From BOG-1155 sp963717985 (GTDB taxonomy: Bacteria > Desulfobacterota > Syntrophorhabdia > Syntrophorhabdales > WCHB1-27), in assembly GCA_963717985.1 (NCBI GenBank), contig CAVQYC010000006.1, positions 186,001 to 250,000 on the forward strand: a stretch of DNA of 64,000 nucleotides, written 5' to 3'. The translations under genes and the position numbers were made by a program. Of the stretch, positions 58,662 to 64,000 are shown in pieces. Within the stretch, counting starts at the first letter, position 1. Every line of letters starts with the position of its first letter. A model generated the notes under the pieces. That model had not been told where the DNA came from. It saw only the letters and a list, made by a program, of their open reading frames with translations, and did not search any database.

Positions 58662-61600
58662 TTACTTTTCCCCGATCCTCCTTCGCAGTGAGATCAGGCC
58701 CGCTAAGCCCGAAGCGAGGAGCCATATGGCGCCGGGGATGGGCACCGCGCTGAGTTTACCGTAGCTGTGGGCGATAAAGGCACCCGTACCGGTAATACCG
58801 GAGAGCGTCCCGGTCGGGTCGAACAAGGTGGTGACGGTGAGCGAGCCGTCCGTGATGTTCAGGGTCACCCCTTGCCCCAGGACCAGTGTTGTGATGTCGA
58901 TGGTCTTGCCGTCGAGATTGATCGTATTGGCACCGGCGCCCAGGAACTCCCACTTGTCGCCGGCCGAGCCGGTGATTGTGCCCCCTCCACTGAAAATGCC
59001 GTCGAAGATGACGGTGGACGGGTCGCTGACCAAAGTGCCGTTGTTCAAGAAGGTGCCCGCGAAAGTCACGTACGACTTGTTGATGGTGAAGGTCGCCCCC
59101 GCGTTGTTTGTCACCGGGCTCGCGAAGATGAGGTACGCAGAACTCACCCCATTGCCTACAGTGAAATTCCCGCCCGAGTTGTTCATCACCGAGGCCCAGA
59201 AGATATTGGGCGTGGCTGACGTGCCCCCGGTAACGTTTACCTGGCCGCTGTTCTGGAGGGCGCCCGCGATCGTGCCGCCGGAGTAATTGAGGGTACCGCT
59301 GTTCATAATGCTGGCTGCAGTCAGCGCGCCGACCTGCTGATTGAAGATGCCGCCCTGGATGCTGACTGATGCCTGGCTCAGGCTGCCGTTGTTCGTGGTG
59401 AGACCGCCGGTCTGGGTATAACTGCCTGTGCCGATGATGTTACCGTTGTTGGTCATCGTGCCGTTGTTGGTCATCGTGCCGGAGTTGTTCAGCGTGGCGC
59501 CGGAGAAATTGGTCATCGTGCCGGAGTCGGTCATCGTGCCGGAGCTGATCATCGTGCCGTAGTTGTTCAGCGTGCCTCCGGAGTAAGTGACGATCGTGCC
59601 GGAGTTGATCACCGTGCCTCCCTGGTTGTTGTTCAGTATGCCGCCGGAGAAGTTGACCAGCCCGTTGTAGTTGTACAGCACACCGTTGTTGGTCAGCGTG
59701 CCGCCGTCGTAGGTGGACAGCGCGTAGTAGTTGTTCAGCGTGGCGTCGTTTTCCAGGTAGCCGGAGCTGTAATAGACGTCGAACGTGCCGTCGTTGCTCA
59801 GCGTACCGTAGTTGTAGAGATTGCCGAAGTTGAACACCGTGCCGGCGTTGTACACCGTGCCGCCGGCGTAGTTGGTAATCGTGCCCTGCGGGATTGTCAG
59901 CCCGTAGCCCGGGTCATAGCCGTTGGTCAGCGTGCCGTTGATGGTCACCGTGCCGCCGCCGTAGTTGTTCAGCGTGCCTACGTTGCTCAGCCCGCCGCCG
60001 CTGATGGGGTTGGTGGTCAGCGAGCCGGCATTGTTCACCGTGCCGCCGGTGCTAATCACCAGAAAGCCGCCGGACAAGAAGGTCATCGAGCCGCCGGATA
60101 AGTTGGTGAGCGTGCCGTAGTTGAGCAGTTCGCCGCCGGAGAAGGTGATCGTGCCGCCGGATAAGTTGGTGAGCGTGCCGTAGTTGTACAGGAAGCCGTC
60201 GGAGAAGCCGCTGGATACGTTGTTCAGCACGCCGGTGGAGGTGTTGTACATGGTGCCGTTGTTGGTCAGCGTGCCGGAGTTGGTGAGCGTGCCGGAGTTC
60301 ATCATCCCCACAGAGTTTGTCGTGGTGCCGGTGGAGTTGTTGGTGAGCGTGCCGGTGGAGGTGTTGTTTAGCGTGCTGCCGGAGTAATTGTTCAGCGTGG
60401 CGCCACTTGCGATGTTTATCGTGCCGTTATTATTATACGTAGTGTTGTTTGCATTGCCATAGTAGGGGTTATCCACGGTGACGGTCCCGGTAGAAGGATT
60501 GGGGTTCGGCCCAATCTGATTGAAAGGCACGGATGAAATCGAAAGGACTCCCATGTTGGAATTGAAGATGAATGAATAACCTAATCCGGGGCCCAAGCCG
60601 GTAGCGACAAGTGCAGGTGTTCCGGAGGCTGAAGCGTAAGACAAAAGATCATAGGAATTACCTGCCGAGGGTTTGTAGCCGTAGATGAAATCGAACTCGA
60701 TCATGCCTCCGGTAAAGGTGGCCGAGCTACCGATGTTCAGCACGCTGTATTGCCCGAGCCCGGCGATGTCGAACAGCAAGGTGCCGCTGCTGGAAAAATT
60801 GCCGTTGATGGTGAGGGTACCCGGAGCATCGCCCGGAAATAGCGTTCCCGCAGGGCCTATGGTCACAGGGGCGTTGATAGTACCGGTTCCGTTCAGGGTG
60901 CCGCCATTGATCTGGACAGAAGCCTGGCTCAGGCTGCCGTTGATTTTGGTGAGACCGGCAGTCTGGGTATAGGTACCCGAGCCGTTGATGCTACCGTAGT
61001 TGTAGAGCATACCGTTGTTGGTCAGCGTGCCGTTGTTGGTCATCGAGGCCGAGTTGTTCGTCAGCGTGCCGTTGTTGTTCAGCGTGCCGTTGTTGGTAAG
61101 CGTAGCGCTGAAGTTGTTGGTAAGCGTGCCGTTGTTGTTCAGCGTGCCGGAATAGAGGTTGGTCAGCGTGGCCTCGGCGTTGTTCGTCAGCGTGCCGTAG
61201 TTGGTGAACGTGCCGTTGTTGGTTAGAATGCTGCTGAAGGCGGAGAGGTTGGTAAGTGTGCCGTAGTTCGTGAACGTGCCGCCGGTGATGTTGGCCAGCG
61301 AGCCGCCGGTGTTCAGCGTACCGTAGTTGGTCAGCGTGCCGGAGTTGCTCAACGAGCCGCCGGTGTTCAGCGTGCCGCCGTACTCGTTGACCAGCGTGCC
61401 GGTGGCGTTGTTGGTGATCGCGCCGGTGCCGTAGGCGCTGTTTAGCGTGCCGTAGTTGTCTACCGTGCCGCCGAGGTTGGTCAGCGCGCCTTGGTTCATC
61501 AGCGTGCCGGAGTTGGTCAGCGTGCCGGAGCCAAAGGCGTTGTATATACCCACGACGCCGGAGCTGTTCTGCGGGCCGTAGTTGGTCAGGACGCCGTAGT

Positions 61601-61889
61601 TGGTCAGGACGCCGATATTTGTGATGTCTATAGTCCCAAAATTATAAAAAGCAATATTGTTAAACGCGTTGGTGGTATAGATGGTGCCCGTTGGGCCGAT
61701 GGTGATGACATTCAAATTAACAGCATCGAGCACGGGGCCATATTCAGCTCCCTCATCAAAAGAAGATCGGCCGCACGTTGCAGAAGCAATGCAGGACGGA
61801 TCTTCGATCTGCTGAGCATGAACAATAAAAGGAGTGCTCGCGAAAGCGATGGCCGCCAACAAGATGGACAGAATCTTTCTCCTATTCAT
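58662..61889 (-). CDS. Giant GTLTN-repeat exported protein with VPxPA/PEP-CTERM tail
   Basis: A 1075-residue surface or secreted protein. It has a signal peptide (MNRRKILSILLAAIAFASTP) and two long blocks of short G-T-L-T-N/Y-G repeats (about residues 80-310 and 480-870), of the type that stacks into a right-handed beta-helix. A non-repeat section between them has FDIAGLGQYSVLNIG and GGMIEFDFIYGY. A C-terminal sorting tail (VPIPGAIWLLASGLAGL then basic RRR) follows. The tail is the PEP-CTERM variant used by exosortases. At DNA level the repeats appear as many near-copies of gttggtcagcgtgccg. The start at 61889 is chosen because it opens the signal peptide. Confidence 0.9.
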   Translation of the reverse strand: MNRRKILSILLAAIAFASTPFIVHAQQIEDPSCIASATCGRSSFDEGAEYGPVLDAVNLNVITIGPTGTIYTTNAFNNIAFYNFGTIDITNIGVLTNYGVLTNYGPQNSSGVVGIYNAFGSGTLTNSGTLMNQGALTNLGGTVDNYGTLNSAYGTGAITNNATGTLVNEYGGTLNTGGSLSNSGTLTNYGTLNTGGSLANITGGTFTNYGTLTNLSAFSSILTNNGTFTNYGTLTNNAEATLTNLYSGTLNNNGTLTNNFSATLTNNGTLNNNGTLTNNSASMTNNGTLTNNGMLYNYGSINGSGTYTQTAGLTKINGSLSQASVQINGGTLNGTGTINAPVTIGPAGTLFPGDAPGTLTINGNFSSSGTLLFDIAGLGQYSVLNIGSSATFTGGMIEFDFIYGYKPSAGNSYDLLSYASASGTPALVATGLGPGLGYSFIFNSNMGVLSISSVPFNQIGPNPNPSTGTVTVDNPYYGNANNTTYNNNGTINIASGATLNNYSGSTLNNTSTGTLTNNSTGTTTNSVGMMNSGTLTNSGTLTNNGTMYNTSTGVLNNVSSGFSDGFLYNYGTLTNLSGGTITFSGGELLNYGTLTNLSGGSMTFLSGGFLVISTGGTVNNAGSLTTNPISGGGLSNVGTLNNYGGGTVTINGTLTNGYDPGYGLTIPQGTITNYAGGTVYNAGTVFNFGNLYNYGTLSNDGTFDVYYSSGYLENDATLNNYYALSTYDGGTLTNNGVLYNYNGLVNFSGGILNNNQGGTVINSGTIVTYSGGTLNNYGTMISSGTMTDSGTMTNFSGATLNNSGTMTNNGTMTNNGNIIGTGSYTQTGGLTTNNGSLSQASVSIQGGIFNQQVGALTAASIMNSGTLNYSGGTIAGALQNSGQVNVTGGTSATPNIFWASVMNNSGGNFTVGNGVSSAYLIFASPVTNNAGATFTINKSYVTFAGTFLNNGTLVSDPSTVIFDGIFSGGGTITGSAGDKWEFLGAGANTINLDGKTIDITTLVLGQGVTLNITDGSLTVTTLFDPTGTLSGITGTGAFIAHSYGKLSAVPIPGAIWLLASGLAGLISLRRRIGEK

Positions 61890-62190
61890 GGATTGCCTCC
61901 TCACATTGTCTACCACACTGGTTTTTCATAAAGCATTCCACAACTTCATGTGATGACCGAACATGAACCGCCTTTTGAGACTGCCTCACCTTCTTTCGCT
62001 TTCATGCATGTTATAAACATCCAAGACTTGAGCTGTATGATGGCCGTCGACCCTTTTGTTTTAGCAAGTGCAGTGCCACGGGGTGTAGAGGAGTAAATGC
62101 TCACATACACGCCGTTTTCCAAGGGAGGGATGTTGAACGTGACGGCCCGTTGATCCTGCAAAGGGGACGATCTGTCCTGCAAAGGGGACG
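61890..62190. other. Intergenic region with a 16-bp direct repeat
   Basis: About 300 bases upstream of the repeat protein gene. The right end carries tcctgcaaaggggacg at 62154-62169 and again at 62175-62190, directly before the receiver remnant. No gene is supported; the minus-strand frame 61946-62182 has no recognisable content. Confidence 0.6.
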
Positions 62191-62328
62191 GATGTCCTTA
62201 TGCGCACCGGTTTCAGCTATCCCGTCGATGCCGACAAGGCGAAGGCCGTTGACATACGGGCCTTTGCGATGAAGCCTCTCACAAAAATTGAGATAGCAAG
62301 GGCAATCAGAGAAGTGCTGGGCGAGTAA
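62191..62328 (+). pseudogene. Remnant of a response-regulator receiver domain
   Basis: 46 codons read DVLMRTGFSYPVDADKAKAV, then RAFAMKPLTKIEIARAIREVL and a stop. This matches the last 40-odd residues of the hybrid kinase at 8192-10378 (CTGFSHIVDAEAARAAGVRAFAMKPLTKREIAETIRRVL). The rest of the domain, including the phosphoacceptor, is missing. It is a decayed end of a second receiver protein, or of a gene lost to rearrangement at the adjacent direct repeat. Confidence 0.82.
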
Positions 62329-62515
62329 ACCCGGTTACTACATCCGGCCAGAAGGAAGGGCTGGAGCAAGCAGGAAAAACAAAGGAAACTTAGGAGTCCT
62401 TACCTGCAATGACAATAATTATGAGCGAGCGGGGTCAGTCCCTTAAGAGGACACCTTCTCTTCCGTGCGCGTCGCCGGGGTAGCCTTACGCTCCGGAATT
62501 GTCCTCTGCCTTTAC

Positions 62516-63295
62516 CTAACGGGCGGTTAAGCCCGTCCAGACGAGTTGCACGCCGGACAACAAGAGCATTGCATAGACCAGGCGCGTGAACCACGTCTCG
62601 TTGAAGCGTCGATTCAGGTAGACACCCATCCTCACCCCGATGTAACACAATGGCGCGAGGAGGACGATAGTGGGCCAATTACCCGACTTCAGGAGCCCGA
62701 GGATGCTGTAGGGCACCAACTTCAGGGCGTTGGTGACGGCAAAGAAGACGGCGCTGGTCCCCACGTAGATGTGCTTTGGAAACCGCTGGGGAAGAAGATA
62801 GATCGCAAGGGGCGGCCCCCCGGAGTGGGAGATGGTGGACGTGAAGCCTGTGATGGCACCCATGACCGTGCCTTCGAGTCGGCCTGGCCTGTGCCTCTCG
62901 ACGCGCCCGAGTATGAAATCCCGCGTTATCTGGAAGGCAACAAACAATAATGAGAGGATGCCGATGCCTACCCGGAGCACGTCATCCTTCCCCATGAGGG
63001 ATCGGAAAAAGAAGCCGCCCGCGAGGATGCCGAGGAGAGCTCCGGGTATAAGCACCCTCATGCTCCGACGGTCGAAGTCCCTCCTGTAATAAAAGAGCGC
63101 CAGGATATCGATCACGATGAGCAGCGGCAGAAGAATAGCGGCCGCTTGCGCCACGCCTATGGTGAGTGACACGAGGGGCGTCGCGAGGGTGCCCACTCCA
63201 CCGGCAAATCCCGCCTTGGCGACGCCCATCAGCAGGACAGCGATGACGGCGGCCAGCCAAAAGGCGGCCGTATAATGGGGAATAGCAAGACTCAT
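62516..63295 (-). CDS. TauE/SafE-family membrane transporter, second copy
   Basis: A 259-residue membrane protein with about eight hydrophobic segments. The family glycine motif near the start reads MGVAKAGFAGGVGTLATPLVSL, and the second-half motif is ITGFTSTISHSGGPPLAIYLL. It is of the TSUP type (DUF81) and only distantly like the TauE at 39538. Substrate unknown. AGAGGAG before ATG 63295 fixes the start. Confidence 0.87.
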   Translation of the reverse strand: MSLAIPHYTAAFWLAAVIAVLLMGVAKAGFAGGVGTLATPLVSLTIGVAQAAAILLPLLIVIDILALFYYRRDFDRRSMRVLIPGALLGILAGGFFFRSLMGKDDVLRVGIGILSLLFVAFQITRDFILGRVERHRPGRLEGTVMGAITGFTSTISHSGGPPLAIYLLPQRFPKHIYVGTSAVFFAVTNALKLVPYSILGLLKSGNWPTIVLLAPLCYIGVRMGVYLNRRFNETWFTRLVYAMLLLSGVQLVWTGLTAR

Positions 63296-63508
63296 GCTCC
63301 TCTCTCCTCGCCTTCGCAAAAAAACCGGTAATCCCCGCTCTTCCTGGTATATGTTTCACATACTACCTTTTGGCTCCTGCCTTGTCAACCACGCCGTCCA
63401 TGCGTTTCGCGAACCGGGATATGGGATGGGTGTCAGCTATGATGAAATTTTCTATAGAATACCGTGCGAGGGAATGCTTCGTCTTTCATCAATCCGGGGA
63501 CTCAGCTA

Positions 63509-63543
63509 CTCGATTTGATGGCGCCACGCTCCATCAAATCGAG
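63509..63543. other. 13-bp inverted repeat
   Basis: ctcgatttgatgg (63509-63521) and ccatcaaatcgag (63531-63543) pair perfectly around a 9-base loop. Neither strand shows a following T run. Confidence 0.75.
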
Positions 63544-63734
63544 GTTAAAACCTTATAAATGGTTATCCTCAAAAATTGTCAAACATGAAAAACCAATAGT
63601 TGCAGGTGGAGCCTCCGAGAGTGAAATTTTCACCCACTATCAACATTACGCGCCTGAGGCAGCCTTCCTGTAACAAACGAAAAGGCTCGTTCGTGTAAAG
63701 TACACGCTTTCGCGCGGTAATCAATAGGATGCGT

Positions 63735-63765
63735 AAAAAAGGCAGGGCCATTTACTGACCCTGCC
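63735..63765 (-). terminator. Rho-independent terminator of the partial PEP-CTERM gene
   Basis: On the minus strand GGCAGGG (63765-63759) pairs with CCCTGCC (63747-63741), followed by TTTTTT, 22 bases after the stop codon. Confidence 0.85.
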
Positions 63766-63787
63766 CGTCATATTTGGTGCGCAACGC

Positions 63788-64000
63788 CTACTTCTTGAAT
63801 CTTCTCCTCACTGCCGCAAGCCCGACAAGGCCGGGACCGAGAAGAAGGAGTGCAGCCGGGATGGGGACGGGCGCTATGGTATAATGGCCAACGGCAGTGG
63901 GTTTACCAGTTCCAACACCCCCGGCCGATATAAAATCGTTCCCTATCGGAGTCCCCGCAATAAAGTCGAATATGCCCTTTCCGCCGACACCTTGACCGGC
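63788..64000 (-). CDS. 3' end of a PEP-CTERM/VPxPA-CTERM protein (partial)
   Basis: The minus strand is open to the window edge and encodes 70 residues. A glycine-rich part (AGQGVGGKGIFDFIAGTPIG) is followed by the sorting tail PVPIPAALLLLGPGLVGL and a basic end RRRFKK. This is a second exosortase-type substrate, distinct from the giant repeat protein. The 5' part lies outside the window. The stop is at 63788-63790. Confidence 0.85.
   Translation of the reverse strand, partial: AGQGVGGKGIFDFIAGTPIGNDFISAGGVGTGKPTAVGHYTIAPVPIPAALLLLGPGLVGLAAVRRRFKK

Larger units (their letters stand above)
63296..63787. other. Intergenic region between TauE and the PEP-CTERM gene
   Basis: About 490 bases. 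It holds a 13-bp stem hairpin at 63509-63543 and the minus-strand terminator at 63741-63765. Open frames here have no recognisable content. Confidence 0.55.

Noticed and set aside
58767..60972. Plus-strand open frames (for example 58828-59286 and 60685-60972) inside the repeat gene
   Set aside because: They are shadows of the repetitive minus-strand gene, lack ribosome sites and encode low-complexity products.
59400..61640. CRISPR array suggested by dense short repeats
   Set aside because: The repeats are degenerate, in frame, of irregular spacing and encode GTLTN units in one protein; there are no cas genes.
61946..62182. 78-residue minus-strand frame upstream of the repeat protein
   Set aside because: No recognisable content or ribosome site, and it runs over the direct repeat.

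Overview
The window reads as the chromosome of a Gram-negative, probably anaerobic bacterium of the old Deltaproteobacteria. The evidence is a complete outer-membrane/lipid A block (BamA, Skp, LpxD, FabZ, LpxA, LpxB, MsbA, WaaA), VPxPA/PEP-CTERM-tailed exported proteins, many large PAS/REC hybrid kinases, a PaaK-type CoA ligase and a DUF134/NifX/FmdB iron-sulfur-type cluster. A Syntrophorhabdus-like relative is my best guess. That is inference: there is no rRNA here, and I recognised no tRNA gene or CRISPR array.

Layout. (1) 1-10.4 kb is a Wsp-like chemosensory operon: cheR-TPR (split by an insertion sequence), cheW, a receptor with duplicated HAMP units, a cheA-REC hybrid, cheB and a REC-PAS-kinase-REC hybrid. 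(2) 10.5-21.3 kb holds two related FKBP isomerases, an RlmD-type RNA methyltransferase, an APH-AAA kinase, a LolCDE/MacB-like exporter (adaptor, ATPase, two permeases) and an ABC-F protein. (3) 21.6-34.9 kb has an ArnT-like glycosyltransferase, then the tightly packed operon bamA-skp-lpxD-fabZ-lpxA-Gfo/Idh-lpxB-msbA-DUF374-waaA-mazG. (4) 34.9-48.2 kb is housekeeping and accessory: cold-shock protein, metallopeptidase, MBL hydrolase, CoA ligase with a 59-residue partner, DUF134-NifX-FmdB, TauE/DUF1634, a frameshifted ABC-substrate-binding/PAS kinase, a coiled-coil protein, gamma carbonic anhydrase and fructose-1,6-bisphosphatase. (5) 48.4-52.5 kb is a four-gene, translationally coupled cluster (unknown, radical SAM, unknown, O-methyltransferase). 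I consider it the best candidate for an undescribed biosynthetic system. (6) 53-64 kb holds RecQ, a second intact copy of the insertion sequence, a cyclic-nucleotide-binding protein, a cupin, a giant GTLTN-repeat surface protein, a response-regulator remnant, a second TauE and the 3' end of another PEP-CTERM protein.

Mobile DNA. Two almost identical 1.36-kb elements lie in the same orientation 52.7 kb apart. Each is bounded by its own 16-bp target duplication, so they inserted independently and do not form a composite transposon. The first has a 1-bp insertion that breaks its transposase and sits in the linker between the CheR methyltransferase and TPR parts. The second is intact.

How the genes work together. 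The envelope operon couples outer-membrane protein assembly with lipid A-Kdo synthesis and export. The chemosensory operon has a full CheA/CheW/CheB/receptor core with a hybrid kinase where other Wsp systems have a diguanylate cyclase. The radical SAM cluster has no visible precursor peptide, so a small-molecule product seems likelier than a peptide one.
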